Assembly: GCA_013397935.1 (NCBI GenBank)
Contig: VZRN01005893.1
Coordinates: 694,860-758,859 of the forward strand
Direction: 5' to 3'
Length of the DNA: 64,000 nucleotides
Origin: Dasyornis broadbenti
Lineage: Eukaryota; Chordata; Aves; Passeriformes; Dasyornithidae
Shown here in pieces: positions 47,766 to 62,100 of the stretch. Position 1 is the stretch's first letter. Each line of letters opens with the position of its first letter. Made by a program: the position numbers and the translations under genes. Under the pieces are notes generated by a model. It searched no databases and was not told the DNA's origin. It saw only the letters and a list, made by a program, of their open reading frames with translations.

Positions 47766-48953
47766 GGAGTCAGCTTCCAGAGAGGTTGGTGATCCTGGCA
47801 GCTCCTGGTGTGCTGTCATCCTCCAAGGAGGAAGTTCCTTTTGTTCAGACTTATTTCTTACACCAAATACTGATCAAAGTTATATGTTGGTCTACACCAG
47901 CAGCAAATTTGTCCCTGAGGTTTTTATCCTTCAGTTGTTTAAACCACACTCTTATGAATGCTCAGTGTGAAGTGGTCTATGAAGAAGAAAATTAATTCTA
48001 TCTCAGTTCACTGTTCAGTATTCTGTATACTTTAAATCAGCTGTATATAAAATGGTCAACCTCTTTCCCATCCCATGGCAGGACTTTAGTTTCTCCTTGA
48101 TTAGATACGGTGTCTGGCTTAATGTGGGCTGAAGCTGGGTGAGTAGACCTGGTTATGGTTATTTGCTTGTGTGGTAATTGAGATTGATACACACTGAAAT
48201 TTCAGCAAGAACTGAATTAGATTTAATTCTATTGCAGTCAAAGGTGCTGCTTTGTATGCTGCCCAGCACAGTGGCTCGTCACTGGTTCTCCAGAGTACTG
48301 GTAATAAAAGTAATAAAGCTACAGTTGATAATAGTTTAGTTAGGGTGTGTTGTTTGAATTGGGGTTTAGAAGAAAAGATCCTTGCTGCAACACCACATCT
48401 CTTGCCTACCCTTTCAATGAAATCTTAAAGACTTCTGCTTTTTTCTGTTTTCCTTTTTTTTACTCTTATATCTATGTTCTTTTTATACCTGTATCATTGT
48501 GTATCATGAGCATCAAGTATGCAACTCTTTCCAAGCTGCAAAATTCTGCTATGGATAGAGTACCAGAAGAGATAATAAATAGAAACTGAATTTACTTTTT
48601 TTTTTGGGAGCAATTTGCATGTTATGCTTCTGGATCCCAAAGAAAAGGAAGTGTACTTGACGTTAAAATTGGCTTCATGGCTCCAGTTTTCTCAGCTCTG
48701 CACCACCTGCCTCTAATCAAACTGTCCAATTACAGGAAACAATTGTTTTCTTGCTTTATGTTAAGTGCAGAAATTCATTCACTAAAGGACTTTGTACCAA
48801 ATGTTGCTTTTAACTAAACTACTTTCACAATTTGTTTGAAAATAATGTGCTGATGTTTATGTCCTGTATGCATGTTAGAATTCAAACATATGGTCACCAA
48901 GATCCACAGAAGGTCATTTACAAAATTGTAATATTTATCTTAACTGATTGCAG
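47766..48953. other. Unique non-coding stretch
   Basis: Plus-strand frames of 77-80 codons at 47762-47995 and 48347-48589 have no splice support or domain. The rest is AT-rich. Confidence 0.4.
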
Positions 48954-49018
48954 GGTTTGGAAATCTCTATTGTATTGGGAGCAACTCAGTGGACATTAAT
49001 AGTTTCATGATTGTTGTG
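48954..49018 (+). other. Candidate 65-bp coding exon, unidentified
   Basis: An acceptor (tatcttaactgattgcag) and a strong donor (GTTGTG then gtaagc) enclose 65 bases. Entering in phase 1 it gives 21 codons, FGNLYCIGSNSVDINSFMIV and one more Val, and leaves in phase 0. It could follow, in phase, the short form of the candidate at 16004 or the candidate at 5765. The exon is short, AT-rich and unrecognised. Confidence 0.2.
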
Positions 49019-50835
49019 GTAAGCTGAGAATCAGGCCCTGATCTATAATTATCACTTACATGAAGAGCACTGATAATACAGAAGGGAAATTGGTCTCCCT
49101 AGATATGCTTCCTTAATGTGAGACAATGATTTCAGGCTGTTTCTGAGCTGCAAATCTCCCAGGTGAAGTCTTCCTAATGTAGAATAAAGTAGAATAAAAA
49201 CCAGAGTAAGAGGATCCAGCTTTGGTTAACAGTTTCCTTGCAAAACTGGCTCTCAAACCAAACTACAACTGTAACATAGTCTGTCAGCCCTACAGAATTA
49301 CATGGAATCATATGGAGAAAGCAAATACACAATGTCTTCTCTGGTTTTAGCCATGATGTTTACATGCCTTTACCTAACAACTGCTTTCTATCTGCAAAGA
49401 AACAGATTGATAAGTAAAATATTAACCATATACTCCACAATTTAGGAGCTTACCAATTATACTTTAAGTATTTGATTGCCTCACAAACTTTGTGTGAAAC
49501 AAAACAGACTAAATGAAAGTGCAATGATCCTAGTTAGGAAGCCTGTATAAAAAGACATACAATACACTGTAAAATTTCCTTGAGAAGCATAAGACAGTTA
49601 CTGGAAGCTACTGAATAGAGGGAACATGAGGAGCTACTATTCACTGTCTCATAACAAGAGAAGGTGGGGGTTATTCTGTGACATTGACAGTCGATAAATG
49701 CAAAACAGATAAATGAGTGACTCATAGGCATTAACCAGTAAGCCTTCAGCATGTGGAATTAATTTCCATAGGAAATCTATATTAAACTGCAGCACAATTG
49801 GCAGCAGTGCTACAGCAATGTTGAGAGGGGTGATGTACTCAAAATGACTTCTTGTTTCCAAAATGTGTTTAATATGTGTCTGTGTACTCACATACAACTT
49901 GCAGCTACGCTAACTGGATCAATAGACTGCTATTTCCTCTCTTAGTTGAATCGATGAGGAGGTATTTGGTATACACCAGAAAAGCTATGGAAATTTGATA
50001 CAATGCCCTACATGAGAATTTCTTTTTGCCCTTATAACTATACTTGTCTATGCCTTTTTTTCCCTCTCCCACATTTTTCTTCTTTTTTTGCCTTTTAAAT
50101 CAAGATCAAGAAGAGAACAATGCTGGAGATTTTCATGTTGGCAGGCTTGTACTGTTTAGCAACTCTTTGTGTGCTGAAGGAAGGGTTGGGGAATATATCA
50201 CTTTATTCCTGTTATTTCCAAGATTGCTTTAGTTGCACTTGACTGGTTGATCTTGCTGCATTTATGTAGGTAGTGGAGTGGTATATAAGATAAGAACAAA
50301 AATTCAGTAACTATAGAACAAATCTCCATTGATTTTAAAGGAGAATAAAAGAGAAGAGTAACCTAATAAAAAGGAAATGTTGCTTGCAGTGCAGTAAAGC
50401 CCGGACAAAATCTGAAATACTGCATGAAAAGGGAGACAGCATGTTTAGCAATTGTTATTCCTATGACAGGGGTCATTGTTTTGTTTTATTGTGTAACCTG
50501 TAATTTATTACAGTGCCCATCAACATAGTAGTATTTATACTTCATATGATAGATGCATATATATTTTATATATGTTAGTCAAATAAGATGAACAAATGCA
50601 GCCTGACCTCTCTGAAGCAAAGAGAAGCAAAGCTAGTACTCTGACAAGTGCCCTGATCTAGTGGAAAGTGGGTATGGAGAGATGCATTTCCCAGCACTCT
50701 TAACATTGCAGTTTGTGCCATACCTGTTTCTAAGAGGAGATACAAGGTTTTGTTCTAAACTTTGGGCAATGCAGAGAAGAGGATTTGAAGAACACAGAAG
50801 GTTCAGGGAATTGGAAAATGTTGCCTAAATGTTCT
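49019..50835. other. Unique AT-rich stretch
   Basis: No repeat family, RNA gene or supported exon. T-rich run near 50053-50090 and TA-rich run near 50557-50575. Confidence 0.45.
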
Positions 50836-51411
50836 TTATATGCCTGAAAAGGAGTATAGGTACATATGTTCTGTATGTTCAAGGTATGTAGGCCTGCATG
50901 GAGTTTTTACAGCCATAAGAAGCTGGACTGGTGGATATGAAGGGACTGTGAAAACAGTAAGGTTAGAGGGTTGCAATGCAAGGATGAGAGGGGTATGGGT
51001 ATAGAAGATATTGTCACATAGACAGTGGAAATTCTGGGAATAACCAGAAAAAAAGTATACAGGGATAATTCCAGTGTTATAAAACCTTGTCCCTTGTTGT
51101 AAATTGACCCTGTTTTTCCTGCTGATACATGGAAAAGTTGTCCTCCAATTTCCAGATTTCCTTTCATATATTCCACTTGAATTGTCATCCACTGTTGGTG
51201 TCTTGCTTGAAAGATGGTCATCCTGCCAGGCATGTGTGTACACAAGTCTGCATGCACAGACGGTCACTGCCAGCCTGGCCCTGCTCCGCTGACCTGATGA
51301 CTTCTGTGTATTTGAGTGCATAGTCAAGATCAGGGAACAAAAAAGAAATGGTATGCTTAAAGAAAGAAGGAAGGATAAAAGCAGAATTTCAAAGCACTGG
51401 GGATTCTGCAA
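50836..51411 (-). other. 191-codon open frame, function unknown
   Basis: The longest open frame outside GC-rich or repeat sequence. The first 30 residues are strongly hydrophobic (Leu/Ser/Phe-rich), then the sequence becomes polar with Arg, Thr and Ser. There is no recognisable domain. A second minus-strand frame is open for 116 codons and plus frames for 62-64 codons over the same region, so local stop depletion rather than selection may explain it. The ATG context and splice borders are not convincing. Confidence 0.12.
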
Positions 51412-53070
51412 GTCCCATAGTGAAACTGCCCACCTGGAAACACATGCTGCAAATCCTTCATGTGCGCTGGCCGTTCAGCCTTTCCCTGTCGTGGTGGGCA
51501 GTGGGTGATTTGCAAGACGAGACGGAAAACAGTGAAAGCCTCAGACTGCTTTCAGGACTCCCTGAAAGGGAACGAAATCTCTGCATGTCAGAAAAAGCTT
51601 TTCCCTAGGATTTCTGCTATTTCCAGTTGTTTCATGTCCTGGTGCATAAACCTTCCAGTGTGCAGCAGGAAGTATCCAGTAGAGTGTACAGGTCTACCTA
51701 CGCAGGAGGAATATACACATTATGATGGTTTCACACAAGCTCACTCTGGGATTGTCCCTGGGCAATAAATTTTTTGTTTGGAAGACGGAGGCACACATGA
51801 ATCACCCAGATACCATCTTTGTTTCCTGTCCTTCACACCCTATCTTACTGCATTTTTCCCACATTTGTCACTAACCATAATCGTATTTTGATGTGGGTCT
51901 TGCAACTCGTTTAGCCCTATAGAAATAAAAGCTCTTAATTTAAATATGCATATAGTTTAAATATGCAGTATATCTAACTTTCCATATAGGAAGAAAATGG
52001 TTAAAAAAAAAGACTTTTAACATGTATGTCACATTACTTAGTTATAGAAGAATGTCCATCACCCTGCAAGAACTGGACCAAAGTCCAGCAAGTCCTACAG
52101 CCAACAGGTGCCCCCAGATGGCTTCAGAAGACGATGCAAGAAACATGACCTTTGAGGCAGTGCAGAGCATGGGCTGTGTTATCACCGTGTTACCAAGGTT
52201 TGGCTGCATGATTTTCACGGGGTAATGGCCATACTGCCACTGCCAATTACACCACCTTGGAAGAGGCTGTTAAAGAAACCGGAGACTCTCCTTTGGAACT
52301 AAAAGCAAGAACGATCGGCCAGCCATCCCTGCGGCAATTCTTTTGTGGGTCAGAATGGTATTTGGGTTTGTATTTAACTGTACTGGTTAAAAATGTAATG
52401 AACAAATTTAGCTTTTTAATTCTGGACACTGTGCAAGTAGTTTCTGGAAAGAGACAGAGCCTGCAAGATTACGATACTGCTCACGTGGCTTTTTGAGTGG
52501 GCAGCTGACACATTTTAAGTAACCAAAAATAATAGTAAGGGACATACGATAGCTTTTTGTTATGTTTTCTATTTCGTAAGACAGTCTTTAGATAGTTATT
52601 CATGCTGAAATTCATTGCTTTCACGACTCACAAATACATTTTATGACTATATAACAGCTTGTCTGCATATTGGAACACAACCTTACAAATAGCAGCACAC
52701 AAGCATTCACAAAATTAATTTAATTAGTATTCTATCAGCTCTGGAGCTTAACTACTGTGAATAGGTGTTGCACAGGCAGTATAGTTTAATGGTTTCTGAA
52801 GTATTTTAACTCAGGGCTGCATAATATACTTTTTCAGCCTCTATGCTCATGGAAAGAGGGTCACAAAATCTTTCAGGCTGCCCAGCTGTTAAGTGGTATG
52901 CTTATATTTAGGTAGCTTAGCTAAAATTGATAGGATGCATTGAAGAATTTGGATGAAAGCTGCTTTACAGTATTAGCATAAAGTATTATTATTAGAAACA
53001 TTACTACATTATCAGCAGTGAGACTTACAATGAAAACTCAGGAACTTCTGGCTTTAGGAGATGTGGTGGG
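51412..53070. other. Unique stretch with scattered CpGs
   Basis: At 51939-51968 the sequence tttaaatatgca occurs twice. Between about 52080 and 52330 several CpGs survive (gacgatgc, caccgtgt, cacgggg, aaccgga, aacgatcgg, tgcggc), which suggests a conserved element, although no frame has exon borders I trust. Confidence 0.35.
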
Positions 53071-53111
53071 TTTTTTTTTGTTTTTTTGTTTTTTGGGTTT
53101 TTTTTTGTTTT
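53071..53111. repeat. T/G low-complexity tract
   Basis: T runs separated by single or triple G, similar in texture to the tracts inside the duplication at 19.0-19.3 kb, but without the flanking unique motifs of that unit. Confidence 0.8.
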
Positions 53112-55673
53112 AACATAAGTATTCAAGAAATATAAAACAGAAAAAATAAGGACATAGATGTAAAACAAATAACAGCGATGTTAACTTTATTAAAAAGCTT
53201 CATTGTGGTATCAGGCAGGAAGTGAAACTGCTTTCAAACTGCAAATATTTCTCAATCATTTCATGCACCAGCAATCTTTGTAATAGGTTTTCTGTTGTTT
53301 TTTGCAAAATGTTCAGATGAGCAGATAAAAGTTCAGACACAAGGGGAAAGGCAGTCATTTTTCTTGGATTTCACTGGCCATGTATTTCATTCTGTGATTC
53401 TAAGCGACCTTAGAATCTGTCTCAAAGAGCAGATGTGCACGCTGAAGGTTTGAGCCCTAACTATTTTTATAGGGCCATTCCTTTTTATAAATCAGCAGAG
53501 CTGTATGCTGGCAGCCCGCTAACCGGCTTTGGGTGTTGACTCATGCTTGGTGAGAGTTCAGTCAGAGGCAGCTGAAGCAGAAACGGCTCCCAGCTCCCTT
53601 CCCTCCCCACCCTGTGCCTGCCATGGGCTGGTGGGATGTGATGTGTGCCTGCACTGCGGCCAGGGAGCTGAGAGCCTGCTGTCCTCCTGTGAGCTTCTGC
53701 TACCCTGCTGACTCAAGAGGGGATACTTGTTCTGCTAAAGCCTCCCTGGGATGGTCGCTTCCCAAAGAGGGGCAGATGCGACAGCTGGCAATGGTGAATG
53801 CTTCATCCATCCCAGTTAAATCTGCCAGCAAATGTGCATCAACACTTTTAGGTTTTGGGCTACTTGGAACTACTTTTCTGCCTCTGAGTATCATGTTATG
53901 TTGATCCCAGAGGGTCAAGTACAAAAGTATTGAGCACTTAGAGATACTAAATGCCCTTACTTGGTGAATTAATGGTCCTCGAGAGCACTTGGCAACAGGA
54001 CTGCTCTGATAAAACTTCCATCAAACTCTTGCTTGACAGAAAAACAGTTGTTTCATTAAAAACAGAAAGCTAGAAAACTGAAACTTCAGCTAGCAAATTC
54101 ATTTCTGCACCTGGGTCAGATGCAGAAGGTCAGATGTAGACTAAGTGCTAATTAGGTATCTCTTGACTCAGTAGTTCTTGCTGAAAGTGCTGTGTGTGGG
54201 GCGTCTAGAAGCGCAGCAGGTGTTGTGGTAGATTTTACTTGTCTAATCTTGTAGTTTCTAGACACCATGACCCCAGTCTTTGCATCTATTCAACCAGCAA
54301 TGGTTTATTCTCGTACAAAAATAGAAATAAAAAGGTAGGAAAAGCACATGCAATTAAAAATTCCCAAGGTAATCCTATTTCTGTGTTCAAAAATGGTCTA
54401 GTTTGAACACTTATTGTGTTACATTTCAGTCAAATGTTTGTCTAAATTTTGAAAAATTAAAACCTTGGTAAATTGAGAGAAGACGAAAAGTTTTGGAAAA
54501 CATATGCAAACCTGTTCTGAGGAAGAAAATACCTTCATTTTTGTAAGAAAATATATATTAACAGTGTACCGGGTCTAGACAATGGCCTGGGATTTGGGAG
54601 ACCTGGACTCAATTGTCTGTTCATTGTATGGTTTTCAACACAGCACTTGGGTTTTCCAGTGCCTCACTTCTGAATCTGTGAAACGGATGCTGTATTTACC
54701 TTGCAGAGATGTTGCAGAGATCAGTACTTTGAAGAGTGTGATGTGCTCAATTACTGTGTTATAGAACAGTGAAAAGTTTGAAGCCTATATTTTTGTTGTT
54801 CCCTGGATTCCTATTCTTAACATTTTGCTCTGCCAAACGGGAAAATCACAAAGCTCTCCAAAATCATAGCAATCTGCTGTGCCTGCTCTGTTTGCTTGTT
54901 CCAAAGCCTGTAAACTTTTATTAGAATCTTTGCAGTGACTTCATATACTTTGTGTTGGACTTTAATGACCTCAGAACCCATATGGACCAGTGTATTTATT
55001 GTTGGGTGCTGAACGCCCTCACATTTCAGAGGCTCATCATGAGTGCTGAGAGCTTGTCAAAGTCTTTCATTAGATTCTATATGCTTGTTTGATATCGACA
55101 GATTTCACAAGTGTGACATTAACAGGAAGAAAAGCATTAGTACGTAAAAGAGATTGCTCCATTTGCTCTGCTTGCTCCTCAAAACTTTTAGATAGATAAA
55201 GATAGTAAAGCCTAATGATACCATGCTGGAGGGTAAACAGGCACCTCAGCATCACAGGCGATATAATTCATAAAGACACACAACTAAAACAGCTAAAAGG
55301 ATGGGATAGAGCCTCACCAAGCCTTTCAGGGAATTGGTGGCTGCAGGGTGTGCTTTGGATGTTTCAGGAGCCTTGATTCATTATTGCTAGTGCACTGTTT
55401 GCACAGCATTTGTGAATGCTGTAGAAAGGTTTATAAACAAGTGTCAGGTAACAGAAGTACTTGATGAGCTCTCTAGTCACACAAACTGCAGATAAACGGG
55501 CACTGATGATGACAATAAGTTGAATGACTAAATTGAATGATAATAACTTGAATGACTAAGACAATTTAAAGGAGGTGGAAGGGGATGGTGTTGTTTGCAC
55601 CTGAATGAGTTCATCTGCTCCAAATGGTTCAGTTCTTAAATCTCTGTTTGATGGATAAGGTAGGCAGTTTAAA
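53112..55673. other. Unique non-coding stretch
   Basis: A GC-richer patch at about 53500-53800 has overlapping open frames on both strands. A small imperfect tandem repeat around ttgaatgacta lies at about 55516-55560. Nothing else is supported. Confidence 0.4.
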
Positions 55674-56112
55674 GATCATTCAGGTTAGAAGGGACTTTAG
55701 AAGGCCTCATGTGGAACCTTTTACTCAAAATGGGGTCAGCTAAAAGATCAGACCAGGTTGCTCTGGGCTTTGTCCAGTCAGGTGTTGAAAAGCCCCGGGA
55801 ATGAAGGTTGCATAACCTCTTTGGACATCCTGTTCCCCTGCTTGATTTCAAAGGCTTTTATTGTGAAAAAATATTTTCCTCAGATCCAGTCTGAACCCCA
55901 CTTGCAACTGATGCTCACTGCCCTCCCACTATGTACCACTGTGAAGAACCTGCCCCCATCTCCTTGCTGGTTATCCTCATAAGCACAGTGGGGCTGCTGT
56001 TTTTCTAAAGCCAGCTCTTCTTCAAGCTGGACAAGCCCACCTCCCTCAGCCCCTGCACATTGGGCAAGTGCTCCAGTGCTGGTGGGCTTCTGCTGAACTC
56101 ACCCTGGTTTAT
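55674..56112 (-). mobile_element. Old CR1 fragment
   Basis: The plus strand starts atcattcaggttagaaggga, the reverse complement of a CR1 3' UTR, and continues with caggttgctctgggc, cataacctctttggaca, ttcccctgcttg, ctgaaccccac, agctggacaagccca and tgctccagtgctgg in CR1 order. The terminal octamer tail is gone and divergence is high, so this copy is older than the one at 20.7 kb. It covers only the 3' UTR and the end of ORF2. Confidence 0.88.
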
Positions 56113-59100
56113 TGATAAGCTGCTGTGCAGTCATACAGATTTACAGGAAGATACCTAATTCCTTCAAAATCAAAAATTCCACGGGAAATTTCTGTTTTCC
56201 CTGTAGAAAACTGTTTCCAGTTCAGATGTGGCCCCAGCAGTTAGATGATGGTCTGCAGGGCTCCTGGACTCACCAGCTCTGCAGCACTTCAGCCACAGTT
56301 GGGGCAGATTGTCAGCTGGCATTGCCAAGGGTCTCACTCTGTTCCAGGACTGCTGAAACATTACTCTGGAGTTTCCAAAATGAGGTACTGTGTAATTTTA
56401 GGGAGGAGAATTTCCAAAAACACAACATTTTCTTCTCCGAATTGACTTCTCCTTCAGTTCCCCTTTTTCCTTCCTCCTCCAAGTAATTGTTTTCAGAAAC
56501 GACTTTATGTAAGCCACAGGCTGAACCTACAAATCCTTTTTAAAAAAAATTGATCCTGAGGATTGTGGGAAATGGGCAGGAGACCCTGTCATTAGTAAGG
56601 TGTTTGTTTAACAGAACAAAACTATTTCCCTCTTTACTGTAGACTTCAGATTCTGAACAATTATTAACTAGTTGCCTTCCCTCTTCCTTCCTTCCTTTTC
56701 TCTTTATAGTTGGACCTGAGGTTTTGCATTCTCTCTTATCTGCTGCTTTCAACATGTTAAAAGTAAATTTTTGTGGGATTGCTGAGGCAGAAAGCAGAGG
56801 ATGTTCTAGAAGGGAGGCCGAAGTACCAATAATACAATTAATTATTCTCTTTAATGAATAATTGCACAATTAAATGTATAATCCTAATTTTGCACATGCA
56901 GGCAAATTTAGAGTATCCTAGGCAAGCTTGAGAAGGGATTGTGTTGCTAGTCCTGGTGCACCTTTTCAATGACTTCCTTTCCCCCTCTCAACCTCCCTGC
57001 TATTATCACCTGGCCAACATCTGTGTGGACTTGGATGTGATTGCCTGAGGTGGGTGACATTGTCAAAAAAGCTATAGATTTCTGCCTGGCATGGTGTTGT
57101 ATTAAGAAAATGAGGCAAAAGGGCCAGTAGATTTCATTCATCCACAGGAGGTGCCTCACAGCATGAGGTTGAGCTGGTGGACTTCTGAGCCATGGGAGGC
57201 TGTAAATGTGAATTCCATGCTGGATTGAAAAGGGCCTAGAAAATGTTATGAACAGTTGTAACATTTGAAGTAATAATACAGGCTTAATTAAATCTCAAAT
57301 ATGAGCACATTGGCTAGTCTCTGTAGGGATCAGGAAGGATTTTCCCTTATCCATATACAGCATTTCATAATTGGTCAGGTGCATTATGGGGTTATTGTCT
57401 TTAAATCCGAGGCAGTGATTAAATGCTTCTGCTAGGAGTGGGATGCTGGACATGAGCAGTTGGCCTGATGTGGCATGGTGGATTCGGTCTTCCTTTAGAT
57501 TGTGGGTCATTTTCCCTTGTGATTTGCATTTTGATTCTTGTAATATTTGATGTTTTTCTAGCTCCTGAATGAAGGTAATGGCCATGAGAATCTTGGCTTT
57601 CACTAGGATACTAAATTTTTAGCTTTTCTATCAGTACAATAAAGGTTGGAAGCATGATACAAACCTCTGAAATAGAAGAAAACCTAGGCCGTGTTCTACT
57701 GTATTGCATAATGCATTGGTTGCTAATACTGTCATTGCATGTCCCAACTCAGAGCAACTACGTAATCCATACATTTGTCCTATAGTGAAAACAAATTAAT
57801 CAAGTAGGGAAACACTTCTGACCTTTGAAGTACTCTGGGAGATGGATAAGAAGGTGTTTTTATGCCTGTGTGTTCATTATTGCTGCAGTAGTTGTGACTA
57901 CAAAAGTATTTCTACACAGACATTCAGCGTCTGTGTAGCTGGGAGCCTGGAAAGCTTTAGTCTTTTGAGAGGGTTGAGATGAGTATCTAAGCCCAAAGTT
58001 AGATGTTTATGTGTGCCTGCTTAACTCCTGTCTGGTATGTGACCCAGTTTCCTGGGGACTGATGTAGCTGCATAGGTCTCCCACATTCTTGAAGTCTAAT
58101 GTGATCATGCAAAGGGCAGAGGAACCTGAAATGGTGGTGCAGGGCAGACATGAGATGTTGGATCTTGGCCAGGATGTGCCTGCAGATGAATTCTCTTATC
58201 CTGGTGGGAAATGCTGGGGGTAGCAGCTGAGAGCTTGTATACACTGAGTACAAAATGCTTATAGCAGGCACACCATGTGTTTTTGACTGCTGTGCGAAGA
58301 TGCACAACCTTGTAGAGTTTTATGATGGAAGAGCATCCACCAGTTGTATCCATCTGATGGGTGCTCATGGAGTGGGAAAGGTCATTTTACTGGGGCAGGA
58401 GAGTGTGGAATAGGATCAGAGAAAACTTGACCAGCCTGTTCTATCTTGCCTGATTGAAGGAGGCACTTTAAAAACAATCCAATTCCTATGCTATATTTCT
58501 ATAGAGAGGCCAAGATTACTTTAATTAAAAGACCTCTCTCTAAAATCCTTTGTAAAGGATTTATAAATCATTAAGATTGCTATTGTCACTGGTCATTGTT
58601 TACAGTGAAGTAGGAGTGAAATTATATATGGTACTGACCATTTCTTAAACAAGGAAGGGCCATCCCTACCCTGAATTGCTTACAGTTTTTGACCAGCTCA
58701 TGTATTGGAGGATGCAAAGAATATGAAATTGATCCCCAGTGAGTTTAGTGGAAGCTTCTGATAATGTTTTAATAGTACTCATGCAAGAATTTAGATATCT
58801 TCTCAATAATCAATGCTTGTGGAAAGTTTGATATGTATTTATTTGATATGTTGTGATACTGGCACATGATCAAAATAATAAGGACTTAGTTATGCACAAA
58901 AGGGTTTCACCTGTGTGTTGACTTTTAATTCTTTTTTAAAATGTTGAACAATAAGGTTTATTCTAATTAAAAGGAGAAGATGGGTTATTCCTCCAGAGTG
59001 ATTTTGGTAAAAAATGTAATTGTGTTGTGTTAATTTGCTTCTAACTGTTTGCAAGAAAATGACATGATGAAACATGTCTCTGTGCAGAAATGAAAAGAAA

Positions 59101-62100
59101 TGAAAAGTGTATTTGCAGTATATGAAAAAGTTCTTTGCAACATTTGCAGAAGCTTGTCTGATGAGCATAAACATCTGTATATTGGTCAAATGATATGCTT
59201 TTAAGTGAAAGTAAGTGAAGAAAAATTACTAGTTACACCCAGAGCAAATGCAAAATGGTTTCAGTTTCTTGAACAGGGCACTAAGATGTGAATTATCATA
59301 TTTTCACTGTCAGAAAAACCTGAGTGGTTTTTCCTCAGAGTAGCAAAGGTACATGTCAACTGTCTGAATAAGAAATCTCAGCGAAGGCAACACAGATTAG
59401 TTTTACCATGAAGGAAACTCCCTCAGGTCAACCCCAGGCAGCGTACAACACTCATCTTGGCAAGTCACCTCATGGTAAAACTTGTAGTGCCTCATCGTCA
59501 CTGTTATTTTACCTCGAGGTTGCTGACATGCATGTTGGCTACCCTGAGGTAAAAATGCTGCCTCTTTATCAGCAGGCACCAGCCCTTAGAGTACGTGCAG
59601 GCCAACACTGTGCTCCTTGGCTGTCCCTAGATGTGGTAGTCAGCCTGCACCTTTTCCTACCCCATCTCTTTCTGCCCCTCCACTGCTCTTCACAGCTCAG
59701 AGGAAGTCCAGCATCTCTAGTGAATTAATTTCAACCCACTTCAAAAAATCTGTTTCAGGGGGACTCTGTTAACTAGTTTCAGAAAACTGTAATATTATTG
59801 AAAATCACCATGTCATGTGTATTCTGCAGCCCTGAATATGGCACTGAGACCTCCCCCGCACCACATTTTTCCCCTGGGGCTCTCTCCAGGTTCCTCTCCA
59901 TCTACTGCTTCTTCAGACATTCCTCCTGGCCGCAAGTTTGCCTTCTTGTGCTTGGTGTATCCCCACTTCCATCTCTACCAGAAAACAGGGACCTCCTTAT
60001 CTCTCTCTCTCATCTCTCTCTCATTTGCTGAAGGTCCTTTATTTGTTCCTGTGCTAGTAGCTGGGAATATAATTTTCCTTCCCACCAGTCTTATCTCTCA
60101 GGCAGAGCAAAAAGAAGTAAATTATTCAGTTGACCACATTTTAGCTGTAATGGGTGAGAAGCAGATGGTTAATAGCCATTGTTATTTTTCTTTTCAGTAT
60201 ATAAACCATTGCAGGGGGAAATAAAGGTATTGGTTTGACTGGGAAGAGGCAAGGGATTGCATGCGTCCTGCACTTTTCTCTTTGGGTGAGCGGGTTGTCA
60301 TCAGAATCATATGGTCTGTGCTTTGATTTGTAGAACTTTTCCTGAACATTGGGCTTGCCTGGAGATGACATTGAAAAGTTCCCATATTACAGGCAGACAG
60401 CTGAATGCCCTCGAGCTGAAAGTAAGACCTTGCTTGACTTAGAAAATGAATGTAATTTTTCTGGTATTGTTAGTGAAGGTAGTGTTATACTCCTGCGTAT
60501 CTGAACATGACAGCAGCTACAGCATGGGTAAGTGCTTATAATCAGCTGTGATAGTGTTTATTTTAGAAGTCAAATGAATCACTAGAAATCTGCTTGCTGA
60601 ATGATTTTATTGGGGAAAATGATTGCCTTGCAGCTATGTAAACTCACAGACAACCAGAAAATGTTGCGGTAGCAAGTCATCACAACACCTTAGATGTATT
60701 CAATGTTGTAGGTATGGAGATCCTCTCACCTTAGCAGGTTGTATTTGAAACTGCTGTTTTGTCAACTACACCTTTTAATTTCTGTCCTAATTTTCCTTCC
60801 TCTAGTGAGAAATTGTGTTTTCCCATCTCCTTTTCCCTACAACTCAAAATATCTATTATTCCAATATGCCTCTGACAACACTCTACATTCCTGTAACTGA
60901 GTTGTTCTTCAACATTGATCATTGTCTTCTTCTATCAGGAAGCTTTAGCAGCAAAGGGCCACAGTATTCACATCTGTTTGACTCCCTAGATTTGATTCTA
61001 AGCTCTGCTAAACCCATCCAAGGTCAAACTCTTGATTTATTTGAGAGTTCAGACTTCTTATCCCAGGTCCTGTGAGTGATCTCTTCATGTGGGTGGCCTG
61101 TGTGCTAAAAGGTTGGGCCTTGCATTTTTCTAGCCAAGTCACATGTGGGTCTCTGGAATCTCAGAAATTTTCCACTTGACAGAAGAAGGGGACTTCAGAA
61201 GCACTACTATAAGTACTTAGAAATATAGGCTGAGAAAATGTTCAGTGTGCTGATAGCCTACTCTCCTTCTCACTTTTGCAAAATGGTAGCATATTTCTTT
61301 GAAACTGCAGTTTCAAAGTTGTGGGTGTAGGCTCATTTTTGACCAGGATTTGCTTGTCTGTCTGCAGAAATGGCACAAGGGCTTAGAAAGCTGTAAGATC
61401 CATCTTTAACTTGTATCAGTTACATCAGTATGTTTTGTCTTCACTGAATTTGAATAGGCCCTGATGTCATGATGAGAGCTTCTTGAGCTTCAGGATGCTG
61501 TGAAAAAATGCTATTAGTTAAAAATCAGTAAGTTAAAGGTTCAGCAGATGTGCTGAAAGAATATCTTTGGGGTTCCTGGGTTTAAGATGCCAGTCACTGG
61601 TTTTGACTAAGTACAGGCTTATATTATTAGAGAATGGTCTTAGCAGAGGCAAATTACCATTTACAGGTGATAGAAGTGGCCTGTTTCCTTTGCCTTTAAG
61701 GAAAATATTTTAACTTTTTCCCAAGTAGATATGAGTTTACAGTTCTTTCACACAAATGACTTACTGTGAAGTCTTCTGTAAGCAATATGGTGGGTCATTA
61801 ATGGCCCGCTGAGGAGGCAGTAAGTGGTGACAAGTATCTGCAGGTGAAAGCCAAGTAGATAAATATAAGGTACTTTGGAACCTGTTTCCTTATCTAACCT
61901 TTTAAGGTTGTCATTAACAGTTTCCTGTTTATCCTTCAGTTGAAATCTCTGCTCACCTTGAAGAAGCCGATTGTTCAATTGTTCAGTGGGAAGACTCATT
62001 AGGAACTGTATCTTGCTCCATCTCAGCAATTGGACATACAGCTCTGAGGTTTTATTCCCAATTCAGGATTGGAAGGTTGCTTTAAGTAACAAAAAGTTGC

